Shown here: piece by piece, positions 52,775-61,795 of the stretch
Numbering within the stretch: the stretch's first letter is position 1
Layout: each line of letters begins with the position of its first letter
Assembly (NCBI GenBank): GCA_947488085.1
Contig: CANKYI010000001.1
Coordinates: 1,869,928-1,933,927, forward strand
From: an uncultured Erythrobacter sp.
Lineage (GTDB): Bacteria; Pseudomonadota; Alphaproteobacteria; Sphingomonadales; Sphingomonadaceae
Reading direction: 5' to 3'
DNA: 64,000 bases
Position numbers and translations under genes: made by a program
Notes under the pieces: model-generated
Database searches by the model: none
What the model was told of the DNA's origin: nothing
The model's input: the letters and a program-made list of their open reading frames with translations, nothing else

Positions 52775-54112
52775 ATGGCGGATTACGATCCTAGCGAAGT
52801 TAACCGGCAACTGGCCGATCTAACCAAGCAACCCGAGCCCAATCTGCGCAACCAGCCAATCACGCCGGACCGCTATTTCTCAAAGGAATGGATGGAGCGC
52901 GAATGGGACACGGTCTGGACCAAAACTTGGCAAATCGCTTGTCTTGAAAGCGAGCTCCAGAAGGTCGGCGATTACACCACAACATCGCTGGGCACTGAGC
53001 GCATCCTTTGTGTGCGCGGCGATGACGACCAAATCCGCGTGTTCTACAATGTCTGCCAGCACCGCGGACTAGAGCTGATGAAAGATGAGTGCGGCAATGA
53101 GAAGCGGCTGACTTGCCCCTATCACGCGTGGACTTACGACTTGAAAGGCACTCTCAAATTCGTGCCTGACGAAGCGGATTTTGAGCAAGGCAGCCCGTGT
53201 GGAAAGCTTAATCTGGTCGAGATGAATTCAGAGGTTTGGGCGGGTTTTGTCTGGTACAATATGGACGATGATTGCGCGTCTTTGCGCGACTATCTCGGCC
53301 CGATTGCGGATCAGATCGACACCTATCCAATGCAAGAATTCCGGCGCACCCATTGGGTGACCGTCGAAGGGGATTTTAACTGGAAACTGGTGCAGGACAA
53401 TTTCAGCGAAAGCTATCACGTCCCCTTTGTCCATCCGGATGCGAAATTCACGCTCGAATACGGACGCGAAGATTGCCAGTTCGATCATTACTCCGAAGGG
53501 CATTGCCGTATGCTGATGCCGGGCGGTGGCCCTGCGGCGGCGGTCAAAGGCGGCGAGAAAGAAACGCTTGAAAGGATGGCGAAGGAGCTCGAGTTTTGGG
53601 AGCTTGATCCGGCCGATTACGAAGGTGGCAAGACCCGCAATATTCGCAAGGATCTACAGCGGGCGAAACGCAAACTGGGCGAGGCAAAGGGGTATGATTT
53701 TTCATCCTATCACGACGATCAGCTGACCGATAATTGGCACTACACGATCTTTCCCAACCTCTCTTTCAGCCTAAAACCGGAAAGCAATATCTGGCTGCGC
53801 GCGCGTCCGCATCCAAGTGACCCGGAAAAGTGCCTGTTCGACATGTGGTTCATGGTGTTGTTCGCCAAAGGACAGACCGAATATTATTCCTATGTCATGG
53901 GCGACACGATTTCGACGGAAACCGTCGTCCCGCACATGCAGGGCAAGGATCACGAGGTCACAACAGGCCCGGCTATCGACGAGGATCTCGAAATCTGGCC
54001 TCAGCAACAACGCGGCCTCCACTCGCGCGGTTACAAACGCGACTATCTCGCATCACAGGAAAGCCGGATGCGGTATTTCCATGAGACGCTTGAAGATTGG
54101 ATGGAGCGTTAA
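52775..54112 (+). CDS. Rieske non-haem iron oxygenase, alpha subunit
   Basis: 445 residues. The Rieske cluster ligands are C94 and H96 (VCQHRG) and C114 and H117 (CPYHAW). The mononuclear iron ligands lie in DNFSESYHVPFVHPD, with H215 and H220 and Asp downstream (expected about residue 385, not assigned with certainty). It activates O2 to hydroxylate or demethylate an aromatic, steroid-like or other substrate, using electrons from a separate ferredoxin/reductase. None of those partners is encoded here. Followed by a SnoaL-like gene, suggesting an alpha/beta-type pair, and a CoA-transferase. Confidence 0.9.
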   Translation: MADYDPSEVNRQLADLTKQPEPNLRNQPITPDRYFSKEWMEREWDTVWTKTWQIACLESELQKVGDYTTTSLGTERILCVRGDDDQIRVFYNVCQHRGLELMKDECGNEKRLTCPYHAWTYDLKGTLKFVPDEADFEQGSPCGKLNLVEMNSEVWAGFVWYNMDDDCASLRDYLGPIADQIDTYPMQEFRRTHWVTVEGDFNWKLVQDNFSESYHVPFVHPDAKFTLEYGREDCQFDHYSEGHCRMLMPGGGPAAAVKGGEKETLERMAKELEFWELDPADYEGGKTRNIRKDLQRAKRKLGEAKGYDFSSYHDDQLTDNWHYTIFPNLSFSLKPESNIWLRARPHPSDPEKCLFDMWFMVLFAKGQTEYYSYVMGDTISTETVVPHMQGKDHEVTTGPAIDEDLEIWPQQQRGLHSRGYKRDYLASQESRMRYFHETLEDWMER

Positions 54113-54137
54113 GCGCTTGAGAGTGAGGAGACGCGCA

Positions 54138-54656
54138 GTGAACCGCCTCGAAATCATGGCTGACAAGCTTGAATGTGCCGAACTGGTTGCCCGCATGGCC
54201 AAAGGGATCGACCGTTGCGACGCGGATATGGTGCGCGCCTGTTTCCATCCCGATGCAACCGATGATCATGGCCTGTTCAAAGGGACTGCGGAGGAATTTA
54301 TCACTTGGGTCATGCCGTTGCTCGCGACGATGGAGCGCACTCAGCATGTGATCGGACAGTCGCTGATCGAAGTGGATGGCGACCGGGCAGCGGGCGAGAG
54401 TTACTTCGTCGCGCATCACACCATCAAAACGCCTGATGGCGATGTGCTGATGATCGCAGCTGGACGGTATCTCGATAGTTTTGAAAGGCGCGATGGGGAT
54501 TGGAAAGTCAGCCACCGCCACGCGATCTATGACTGGAACAGCACCCAACCTTGCACCGATGGGTGGGACCGGGATGATCCAGGTAACCCCAGCGTCTATG
54601 GCGTACGCGGGCGCGATGATGCGTCCTATACGCATCTTGCCAACGTCAACGCCTGA
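54138..54656 (+). CDS. SnoaL-like (NTF2-fold) protein
   Basis: 172 residues from a GTG at 54138, chosen because GAGGAG lies 7 nt upstream; an ATG at 54156 is the alternative. The N-terminal CAELVARMAKGIDRCDADMV and the DGDWKVSHRHAIYDWN segment near residue 120 fit the NTF2/SnoaL_4 fold, which is also that of ring-hydroxylating dioxygenase beta subunits. It lies 26 bp after the Rieske gene, so it could be its beta-like subunit or a separate hydratase/isomerase. Confidence 0.8.
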   Translation: MNRLEIMADKLECAELVARMAKGIDRCDADMVRACFHPDATDDHGLFKGTAEEFITWVMPLLATMERTQHVIGQSLIEVDGDRAAGESYFVAHHTIKTPDGDVLMIAAGRYLDSFERRDGDWKVSHRHAIYDWNSTQPCTDGWDRDDPGNPSVYGVRGRDDASYTHLANVNA

Positions 54657-54694
54657 TCCGATAGTCATGGCTGACCCTCTCAGGAGCAAAGCCA

Positions 54695-55864
54695 TTGCCG
54701 CTCGATAATCCCGCACCCATGCTAACCGGCGTCAAAGTCGTTGACCTAAGCAGCGTGGTCTTTGGCCCCTACGCGACACAGGTGCTCGCCGATTACGGGG
54801 CTGAGGTGATCAAGGTTGAACCGACAATCGGCGATGCGGCGCGGCACACGGCGAAGTGTGCGAAGACCGCTGGCATGAGCCCGATGCATATGACGCTCAA
54901 CCGGGGTAAGAAGTCGGTCGCTCTCGATCTCAAGGACCCGGATGATGCTGACATAATGCGAAAGCTGATCGGGGAAACGGATATCTTCGTTCACAACATC
55001 CGCGATGAAGCGATCCAGCGGCTCGGGCTTGGTTATGACGATGTCAAAGCGTTCAATCCGGGCATCATCTATGTGCATTGCGTCGGGTTTGGCTCCGATG
55101 GCCCTTATGCCAACCTGCCCGCCTATGATGACGTGATCCAGGCGGCGGTTGGCGCGCCGAGCCTGGCTTGCCGCGTCGATGGCGATCCGCGCCCGCGCTA
55201 TATCCCATCATTGATCGCGGATAAGGTTGCGGGGCTGAACGCGGTTTATGCGACCATGGCCGCTGTGATCCACAAATTGCGCACCGGGCGCGGGCAATTT
55301 GTCGAAGTGCCCATGTTTGAGAGTTTCGCACATTTCATGCTGAAAGATCACCTGGCCGGCAAAACCTTCGATCCGCCATCCGGCCCGTTGCTTTATTCAC
55401 GTCAAGTTGATCCCGACCGCCAGCCTTTCCCGACCAAAGACGGCTACATCGCTTTGGTGCCCTATATGGACAGCGATTGGATCACTTTGTTCGATGCTTT
55501 CGGTGCGTCAGAGCTGTTGAGCAAGGAGCCTTTGGATACGCCGGAGGGGCGCAGAGCCAATGTGCCGTTGTTGTATCAGGAGATCGCCAGGCACACACCT
55601 GCGCAAACGACCGGGCATTGGGTCACAACCTTGCGCCAGTCGGGCGTAATCTGCATGCCCTCGCGCGATATCGACGATATTCTGGACGATCCGCACCTGG
55701 CGACGACTGGTTTCTTCGAGCGCCGCGAACACCCGACCGAGGGCCCTATTTATGAAATGAGTGATGCGAGCCGGTTTTCCGATTGGCAAACACCGCCGCA
55801 AGAGGGCGCGCCCTTGCTGGGTCAGCACACGGAGGAGGAAAAGCGGCGATTGCGCGGCGATTAG
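54695..55864 (+). CDS. CaiB/BaiF-family (class III) CoA-transferase
   Basis: 389 residues from a TTG at 54695 with AGGAGC 8 nt upstream; the first ATG (54719) would shorten it by 8 residues. It moves CoA between carboxylic acids. Seen: GVKVVDLSSVVFGPYATQVLADYGAEVIKVEP (quoted in part as VVDLSSVVFGPYAT), LNRGKKSVALDLKDP near residue 68, and GFGSDGPYANLPAYDDVIQA near 130. The catalytic Asp of the family falls in the DKVAGL region near residue 173. With the Rieske oxygenase it suggests degradation of an acyl-CoA or aromatic acid. Overlaps the convergent TetR gene by 4 nt. Confidence 0.92.
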   Translation: MPLDNPAPMLTGVKVVDLSSVVFGPYATQVLADYGAEVIKVEPTIGDAARHTAKCAKTAGMSPMHMTLNRGKKSVALDLKDPDDADIMRKLIGETDIFVHNIRDEAIQRLGLGYDDVKAFNPGIIYVHCVGFGSDGPYANLPAYDDVIQAAVGAPSLACRVDGDPRPRYIPSLIADKVAGLNAVYATMAAVIHKLRTGRGQFVEVPMFESFAHFMLKDHLAGKTFDPPSGPLLYSRQVDPDRQPFPTKDGYIALVPYMDSDWITLFDAFGASELLSKEPLDTPEGRRANVPLLYQEIARHTPAQTTGHWVTTLRQSGVICMPSRDIDDILDDPHLATTGFFERREHPTEGPIYEMSDASRFSDWQTPPQEGAPLLGQHTEEEKRRLRGD

Positions 55865-56472
55865 CTCTCAGACGGCGTCAAATGATGGGTTAGGATTTCG
55901 AGTACGCGGTCAACCGCTTGGCCCGCCGGATCTTTCTCCTCCAAGAGAGCATAGCTGCCGGTGAGCCAAAGTGCGCAATGGCCATGCACGGTCGCGATCA
56001 AAGAGCGCACGAGCCGCCGAGCATCATTGTCATTGAGGCCCAGCGTGCTTGCGACTTCGCGGTCGACAATGCTGGTTAGGCCTTCGCGGGCCGCGTCATC
56101 CTCCGACGCGATTTCAATCGAGCGGTCGATCCGGTGGTCATAGATCGCCATCCAGACGTTCTGATTGTTCTGCGCAAAGCCAAAATAGGCGCGCACCAAA
56201 GCTTCTATGCGCCCCGCCCTGTCGCTTGGCGCGTCGATCAATGCTGCCTCTAGCCATGCTCCCCATTGACGGAAAGTGCGGCTGTTGATCGCGATCAGGT
56301 AGCTGTCGAGGCCGCCGAACACGTTGTAAATTGTGCCGACCGAATAGCCTGCCCGTCGAGCAGCTTCGCGCGCGGAAAACTTCGCAAAGCCGCGCTCTCC
56401 CATCAGGGCGTGGCCGGACAACACGAGCAATTCGCGCAATTCATCCGGACTATGATCTGAGCGCCTTCCCAT
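55861..56472 (-). CDS. TetR-family transcriptional regulator
   Basis: 203 residues from the ATG at 56470-56472; the frame is open to an ATG at 56536-56538, which would cover the operator-like repeats. The N-terminal DNA-binding domain (FAKFSAREAARRAGYSVGTIYNVFGGLDSYL in part, residues about 28-58) is standard for TetR. The C-terminal ligand domain is all helical. It is divergent from the ketosynthase operon, with two repeated sites between, so it most likely represses that operon and itself. Ligand may be an acyl compound (inference). Confidence 0.9.
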   Translation of the reverse strand: MGRRSDHSPDELRELLVLSGHALMGERGFAKFSAREAARRAGYSVGTIYNVFGGLDSYLIAINSRTFRQWGAWLEAALIDAPSDRAGRIEALVRAYFGFAQNNQNVWMAIYDHRIDRSIEIASEDDAAREGLTSIVDREVASTLGLNDNDARRLVRSLIATVHGHCALWLTGSYALLEEKDPAGQAVDRVLEILTHHLTPSES

Positions 56473-56495
56473 GATGATGGTGGATAAAGCATAAA

Positions 56496-56528
56496 TTGAA
56501 CATTGTCTATTTTTTAATTGAACACTGT
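56496..56528. promoter_or_regulatory. Paired operator-like repeats between TetR gene and ketosynthase operon
   Basis: TTGAACATTGT at 56496-56506 and TTGAACACTGT at 56518-56528 are direct repeats spaced by 22 bp, about two helical turns. Each contains a short dyad (AACA-N-TGT). A candidate -10 TATAAG is at 56546-56551, so the second site would overlap the -35 position of the operon promoter. Confidence 0.65.
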
Positions 56529-56573
56529 TTAATTCCATGAGAGTGTATAAGCGAATCGAGTGGAGATGATGGT

Positions 56574-57569
56574 TTGATCAGCAATTTCACAATGTCGGGA
56601 TGGGGCGCGTATCGCGCACAAACTGTGCTGAGTTCAGCAGAGCTGGACGCGCGGCACGGGCTGGAAGACGGCTGGACGCAAAGCGAGTTTGGCATCGTAT
56701 CGCGTCATGTCGCGAATGCTCAAGAAACGACATCCATGATGGCAGCAGAGGCCGCGCGTGAGGCTTTGGACAGCGCCGGATGGGGCAGCACGCCACCAGA
56801 TGTAATCATCGGCGGGTGCGGCGTGATGGAACAACCGATCCCTTCAACAGCCACTTTGGTGCAAGACAGGCTGGGCCTTAGCGGCTCCGGCGTGCCATGT
56901 TTTGACGTGAACCAAACCTGCCTCTCCTTTGTCACAGCGTTGGATATCGCAGCCATGGGGATTGCGACTGGTCGTTGGAGGCGCGCTCTGGTCTTTGCCA
57001 GCGATATTGCCTCTGCGGGCCTCAACCCCGATATCGCAAAAACCCGGTCAATTTTCGGCGACGGCGCCGCTGCTCTGGCGATTGAAGCGACAGATGAGCG
57101 CGCACGCGGCATTCTAGCCTTCGCCAGCGTTACGCATGGCGCGCACCACGAACTCGCGCAATTGCGATCCGGGGGCACGCGGCTGCGCGTTAGCGAAGGG
57201 CATGAGGCGCTGGTCGCAGGCTCTTACTTCGAAATGGACGCATTCGGTATTTTCAAAGCGGCTGCCAAAGCGCTTCCGCCGGTAATTGAGCGCGCGCTCG
57301 TCGACGCGAACATCACTCGCGATGATCTCGATTGCATCATTTGCCACCAAGCCAGCGCGCCCGGCGTCGAACATGTGCGGCGCTTGTTCGAGCCGCGTCC
57401 AGAGCGGGTTGTCGACATTTTTTCAACGACCGGCAACCAGATCGCGGCATCGATCCCGACAGTGCTGGCCCACGCGCTTGATACAGAGGCCGCCAAACCC
57501 GGCGATACAATACTGTTGCTCGGCACCGCTGCCGGGATCAGCGCCAGCGCCATGGTGATCCGCCTGTGA
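56574..57569 (+). CDS. 3-oxoacyl-ACP synthase III / OleA-like ketosynthase
   Basis: 331 residues from a TTG at 56574; the first in-frame ATG is 56592. The thiolase-fold catalytic triad is complete: C116 in NQTCLSF, H258 in CHQAS and N288 in TGNQIAASIP. KAS III-type enzymes condense two acyl thioesters. The next gene encodes an OleD-like reductase, so head-to-head condensation of fatty acyl-CoAs (OleA chemistry) or a KAS III-like extension is likely. It begins a six-gene run with 4-nt overlaps. The stop overlaps the next start (GTGA). Confidence 0.88.
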   Translation: MISNFTMSGWGAYRAQTVLSSAELDARHGLEDGWTQSEFGIVSRHVANAQETTSMMAAEAAREALDSAGWGSTPPDVIIGGCGVMEQPIPSTATLVQDRLGLSGSGVPCFDVNQTCLSFVTALDIAAMGIATGRWRRALVFASDIASAGLNPDIAKTRSIFGDGAAALAIEATDERARGILAFASVTHGAHHELAQLRSGGTRLRVSEGHEALVAGSYFEMDAFGIFKAAAKALPPVIERALVDANITRDDLDCIICHQASAPGVEHVRRLFEPRPERVVDIFSTTGNQIAASIPTVLAHALDTEAAKPGDTILLLGTAAGISASAMVIRL

Positions 57570-58573
57570 GCCAGCGCCGCATCCTGATCACCGGCGCAAC
57601 TGGCGGGCTTGGCAAAGCCTTGGTCCGCGAAGCTATCGGGCGCGATCACGCCGTGCGCGCAACCGGGCGCTCGGTTGCGGCGGGCGAGGAATTGCGTACT
57701 CTGGGCGCTGAGTTTGTGCGCTTCGATCTTGAGTGTGCTGACGCAATGTCAGCGCTCGTCGAAGGCTGCGACAGCGTAATCCACGCCGCCGCACTCTCTG
57801 CCAGCTGGGGCCCGCGCGCCGCCTTTGAAAGCGCAAATGTCGATGCAACTTGCCGCTTGATCGAGGCATCCCAAGAGCATTGTGTTACCCGGTTCGTATT
57901 CGTGTCATCACCGTCAATCTTTGCCAGCCTCAAAGATCGCGTCGGCATCGGAGAACACGCCGCGCCTAACTCTACCCCGCTTAATTTCTATGCACAGACC
58001 AAGCTTGCCGCTGAACGCGACGTTCTCGCCGCTAGCACAAAGACGCTCGCCTGTTGCGCGATCCGTCCGCGCGCTTTGGTCGGAGATAGCGACCGGGTGA
58101 TCTTGCCCAAACTCGTCGAACTGGCGCGCCGCAAACGCATGCCACTGCCGCGCGGCGGGCAGGCTTTGATTGAGCTGACAGACCTGCGCGATGCGGCACA
58201 TGCGATTTGCGAGGCGGAGGAACGCGCGAAGAAAATCGCCGGACGCGCGGTCAACATATCAGGCGGCCAGCCCCACACAGTGCGCGACATCGCGCTGCAA
58301 TTGGCAGACGCCTTGGGCACTTCGCCACGGCTAGTCACCATCCCCATTGGCGCAGCGCATATGCTCGCCAATGTCCTGGAACGGATCGCAAGTTTGACTG
58401 GGTCGAGCGAAGAGCCAGTGCTCACTCGCTACACGCTGGCGACCCTTGGCTATTCGCAGACTTTCGATCTTGAACCCGCGCAACGCTTGCTCGAATACCA
58501 ACCCCGCTATGATGCACTTGCGACCCTGCTAGATCAGGCGCGCGCGCTTGCCGCACAGGAGAATGCCGCATGA
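57566..58573 (+). CDS. NAD(P)-dependent reductase of the 3beta-HSD/OleD-like extended SDR type
   Basis: 335 residues from a GTG at 57566. The Rossmann motif GATGGLGKALV is near residue 10, and the catalytic YAQTK (Tyr/Lys) near residue 146. IHAAALSASWGP near 72 matches the 3beta-hydroxysteroid dehydrogenase/OleD region. OleD reduces the 2-alkyl-3-ketoacid made by OleA; here it could reduce the ketosynthase product. Overlaps both neighbours by 4 nt. Confidence 0.88.
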   Translation: MSQRRILITGATGGLGKALVREAIGRDHAVRATGRSVAAGEELRTLGAEFVRFDLECADAMSALVEGCDSVIHAAALSASWGPRAAFESANVDATCRLIEASQEHCVTRFVFVSSPSIFASLKDRVGIGEHAAPNSTPLNFYAQTKLAAERDVLAASTKTLACCAIRPRALVGDSDRVILPKLVELARRKRMPLPRGGQALIELTDLRDAAHAICEAEERAKKIAGRAVNISGGQPHTVRDIALQLADALGTSPRLVTIPIGAAHMLANVLERIASLTGSSEEPVLTRYTLATLGYSQTFDLEPAQRLLEYQPRYDALATLLDQARALAAQENAA

Positions 58574-59409
58574 CTCGCGTTGGGTTTCGCTGGTTGGAGC
58601 GCGGGTCGTGCAGCCATCCAGAGGCGATGGTGATCAAGGGCGGTAGCCTGTGCTCGGTCGATTTTCCCGCGCTTGTCGGGATGATCGAGCACCCCGTGCG
58701 CGGCATATTCCTGTTCGACACCGGCTATGACCCCGCCTTCAATCAGGCGACAGATCCCTTTCCTGAGCGCTTCTATCGCTGGGCCACACCGGTTGAAATC
58801 GAAGCAGATCAGCAGTGGCAAAACTGGCTCAACACGCACGACATCGAAGAAGCCGCAATTGCAGGCACGATCATCTCGCATTTCCATGGTGACCATGTCG
58901 CGGGGATGCGCAATCTGGCGAACAAACCGGTGTTCTGCGCACGCGCTGGCCTTGAAGAATTGCGCAAGCCCGGACGGTTTGGCCGGGTCCGGCAAGGTCT
59001 GTTGTCCGCGCTGGTTCCGGACGAGGTCGATGCCCATGCGCAGTTTTTTGAAGACGCGCGCGCGTGCCCGCTCCCGACAGAATTTGCGCCGTTTACCCAG
59101 GGCCGTGATATTCTTGGCGATGGCAGCTTGCTAGCGGTTGAGCTTCCCGGCCATTGCGCGGGGCATTGGGGCCTCGCCTTTACGACGCGGCAGGGGCAAT
59201 CCGTGCTGCTAGCCGCCGATGCCGTGTGGCAGGGGCGATCAATCACAGAACGCCGCGCACCCCCGCGAATCACCACCGCTTTGCTAGGCAACACCCGCAA
59301 TTACCGCGCGACACTCGATCTGCTCAGCAGTGCTGCGGCCAACAATCGCGACCTTGCGATCCTACCATCGCATTGCCGCGCCAGTGCAAAGACGCTTGTG
59401 CAGGACTGA
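58570..59409 (+). CDS. MBL-fold metallo-hydrolase
   Basis: 279 residues. The metal-binding HxHxDH motif is intact (SHFHGDHVAG near residue 98), followed by GHCAGHWG near 192 and the bridging Asp in AADAVW near residue 215. The fold includes lactonases, thioesterases and oxidoreductases; the layout with a loop before the motif resembles acyl-homoserine-lactone lactonases but this is not decisive. In this operon it may hydrolyse a thioester or lactone intermediate. Coupled to both neighbours. Confidence 0.88.
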   Translation: MTRVGFRWLERGSCSHPEAMVIKGGSLCSVDFPALVGMIEHPVRGIFLFDTGYDPAFNQATDPFPERFYRWATPVEIEADQQWQNWLNTHDIEEAAIAGTIISHFHGDHVAGMRNLANKPVFCARAGLEELRKPGRFGRVRQGLLSALVPDEVDAHAQFFEDARACPLPTEFAPFTQGRDILGDGSLLAVELPGHCAGHWGLAFTTRQGQSVLLAADAVWQGRSITERRAPPRITTALLGNTRNYRATLDLLSSAAANNRDLAILPSHCRASAKTLVQD

Positions 59410-60635
59410 TGCAGCGCGCCGCCACCATCGCGTCTTGGTTTCGGACCAAGCGGTCTATGCGCTTCTCTGCCGAGCAATTGCGGCAGGGGCGCGCGCGTGC
59501 TTGGGCGCGGTTACAACCCGCCCTTGCCCGGACGCCAGCATTGGCGGCTTATCATGGTAGGCCGCTAGCCGAATATCCGAGCACCGATCCGGGGACGGTG
59601 CGCAGCGATTACGGCGCGTGGAACAGTTTGGATATGACGGATGACGCGCTGCGCACGCTGGGCGATGCGGCAGAGAATGGCACAGCGCGCGGTGATCTGA
59701 GCGCAGGCTGGTCCACTGGTAGCAGCGGGGCCGCGCGCGGTTTGTTTGTCGCAAATGAACGGGAGCGCGCAGACTATATCGGCCAAAGCCTCGCGCGGCT
59801 TTTGCCTGCTCGCGCATTGTTAGAGCGGCAACGGCTTGCCTTGCATTTGCGGGCGAGCAATGCGCTGTACAGCGATGTTAAAACGGGTCGCTTCACCTTT
59901 GCGCATTTCCCGCTCGAACGCTCTGCGCAAGAGACGGTGGACGCGCTCTCTCAGTTCGATCCCACCATCCTGATTGCGCCTCCGCACCGGCTGATTGCCT
60001 TTGCAAAAGCGGGATTGCGCCTGCCTTCCCTGCGTCATCTGTTCTGCGGGAGTGAGCCTATCGGCCCGGCGGAAAGCAAGTTTGTGGCGGATGCCTTTAG
60101 CCTACGGCCACGAGCGATTTTTCAGGCGACCGAGGGATTTCTGGGGGCAGAATGCGAGCATGGGCAGTTGCACCTCAATGAGCATTCCATTGAGTTTGAG
60201 CTGGAGCCGGTGCCAGGAACCGATGGCTTTCGCCTGATCGTCACCGACCTACGCCGGGTCAGCCAGCCCATCGTCCGGCTACGCGGGGATGACTATATAG
60301 AGATCAACCAACGACGCTGTCCGTGCGGATATGCCGGGCGCGTGATCCATCCTCCGCAGGGGCGGGTTAGCGATATCTGGCGCTTTACGGACCGTATAAT
60401 CACGCCTGTGCAAGTCGTGGAGTGTGTCGAGGCCCATCTTGTCGCTCCATCGCACTGGCAGGCGATCGCTTCGCCGGTTTCAGTTCAAATGCGAACGGGG
60501 CCAGAGGTATTGCAAGCCCATGCCAAACGAGCTGCAAACGCCCTTGGCGAACTGACAGGGCAACAGGTCAACCTCGAGAAAGACCTGTCGCCCTGGTCTC
60601 AGCCAAAGCGGCGCAGAGTGGTGTGGGCCGGATGA
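59409..60635 (+). CDS. F390-synthetase-related adenylate-forming enzyme
   Basis: 408 residues from the ATG at 59409, which shares a base with the preceding stop. The ATP-phosphate loop GWSTGSSGAARG is near residue 100, the aromatic FQATEGFLGAECEHG near 240 fills the A5 position, RLRGDDY near 295 is the A7 ribose-binding Asp motif, and RRCPCGYAGRV near 305 is a small Cys motif typical of PaaK/F390-type enzymes. It activates a carboxylate as acyl-AMP. Placed after the OleA/OleD-like genes it may stand in for OleC. About 40 residues of the N-terminus are basic. Confidence 0.82.
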   Translation: MQRAATIASWFRTKRSMRFSAEQLRQGRARAWARLQPALARTPALAAYHGRPLAEYPSTDPGTVRSDYGAWNSLDMTDDALRTLGDAAENGTARGDLSAGWSTGSSGAARGLFVANERERADYIGQSLARLLPARALLERQRLALHLRASNALYSDVKTGRFTFAHFPLERSAQETVDALSQFDPTILIAPPHRLIAFAKAGLRLPSLRHLFCGSEPIGPAESKFVADAFSLRPRAIFQATEGFLGAECEHGQLHLNEHSIEFELEPVPGTDGFRLIVTDLRRVSQPIVRLRGDDYIEINQRRCPCGYAGRVIHPPQGRVSDIWRFTDRIITPVQVVECVEAHLVAPSHWQAIASPVSVQMRTGPEVLQAHAKRAANALGELTGQQVNLEKDLSPWSQPKRRRVVWAG

Positions 60636-61795
60636 CTAGGCGTGTTCTGATCACAGGTGCGAGAGCTGCTGCTGCGCTTGACCTAGCACGCGATTTTGCT
60701 GCGACGGGCTGGATCGTGCACTGCGCAGATAGTGTGCGTTCACGATTGGCGCGTTGGTCCTCGCTTGCTGCTAAGCATCATTCGTATCCCGCGCCGCGGC
60801 ATAACGGCGAAGCCTTTCGTGAACGAATTTTGCAATTGGTCGACGAGCATCGGATCAACCTGATCGTACCGACATGCGAGGAGGTGTTTCACCTAGCAGC
60901 GCCCAGTCTTCGCCAGACGTTGGGTGAGCGGCTATATTCGCCCGATCTGGCGATGCTGCGGACGCTTCACGACAAACTGGCCTTTGCCAATGCATTGCGT
61001 GAGTGGGGGCTGATTGTGCCAGAGAGCCACCCGATTACGGATCAAAAGGCGCTGGAAGATTTTACCGGCACTAGCTCAGAATGGGTTTTCAAACCCCGCT
61101 TTGGCCGCTTTGGCAACAGCACTATGATCGCACCGGATACCCAGCGCTTGGCCCAGATTAAACCGAGCGACGAGAACCTTTGGATGGCGCAACGCCTCAT
61201 CCTTGGTGAGGAGGTCTGTCTCCATGGCATCGCTTATCACGGCAAACTTGTTGCCTTTGCGGCCTATCGCTCCAACTGGCGTCTCTCAGGCGGAGCGGCT
61301 TACGCGTTTCGACCTTTGGACAAAGCCGAAGCAGAATCCTTGCATCCAATAGCAAAATGCCTTGCCCAATCGGCACGCATTCATGGCCAATTCGGTTGTG
61401 ACGTGATCATCGATGGCAATGGCCAAGCGCACCTGATCGAGTGCAACCCGCGCGCGACCAGCGGAGTGCATTTGCTGACTGGCGACGGTCATCTCGCCCG
61501 CGCGATAAGCGAGGGTATGACTTTGCCAGAAAAGCAGGCGACCGACGCCTATCTTGGCCCGGCAATGCTCGGTTTTGGCCTGCCGCAGGCGATTGCTTCT
61601 GGAAAGCTCGCGCTGTGGCGCTCCACAATGAAATTTGGCCGCGATGTGATCGCACAGCCTGGTGACCGATTGCCCTTTATGGGTGCTATGGCAGACAGTA
61701 TCGCCTTTGCGGCCAAGGGCTTCAAACATTCGATTACAACCAGCGCTGCAACGACATATGATATCGAATGGAATGGTGAGGAGCTGGAGCAATGA
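60632..61795 (+). CDS. ATP-grasp ligase
   Basis: 387 residues from the ATG at 60632 (4-nt overlap). A Rossmann-like N-domain (VLITGARAAAALDLARDFAA) precedes the ATP-grasp module. KPRFGRFGNSTMI near residue 153 is the ATP-binding strand, and IECNPRATSGVHLL near residue 270 holds the metal-binding Glu and Asn. ATP-grasp ligases form amide or ester bonds through an acyl phosphate. An amino acid or amine joined to the fatty-acyl product is one possibility (inference). Confidence 0.85.
   Translation: MTRRVLITGARAAAALDLARDFAATGWIVHCADSVRSRLARWSSLAAKHHSYPAPRHNGEAFRERILQLVDEHRINLIVPTCEEVFHLAAPSLRQTLGERLYSPDLAMLRTLHDKLAFANALREWGLIVPESHPITDQKALEDFTGTSSEWVFKPRFGRFGNSTMIAPDTQRLAQIKPSDENLWMAQRLILGEEVCLHGIAYHGKLVAFAAYRSNWRLSGGAAYAFRPLDKAEAESLHPIAKCLAQSARIHGQFGCDVIIDGNGQAHLIECNPRATSGVHLLTGDGHLARAISEGMTLPEKQATDAYLGPAMLGFGLPQAIASGKLALWRSTMKFGRDVIAQPGDRLPFMGAMADSIAFAAKGFKHSITTSAATTYDIEWNGEELEQ

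Noticed and set aside
56473..56538. Upstream ATG giving a 225-residue TetR
   Set aside because: The 22 extra residues would cover the operator-like repeats and are not like a TetR N-terminus.
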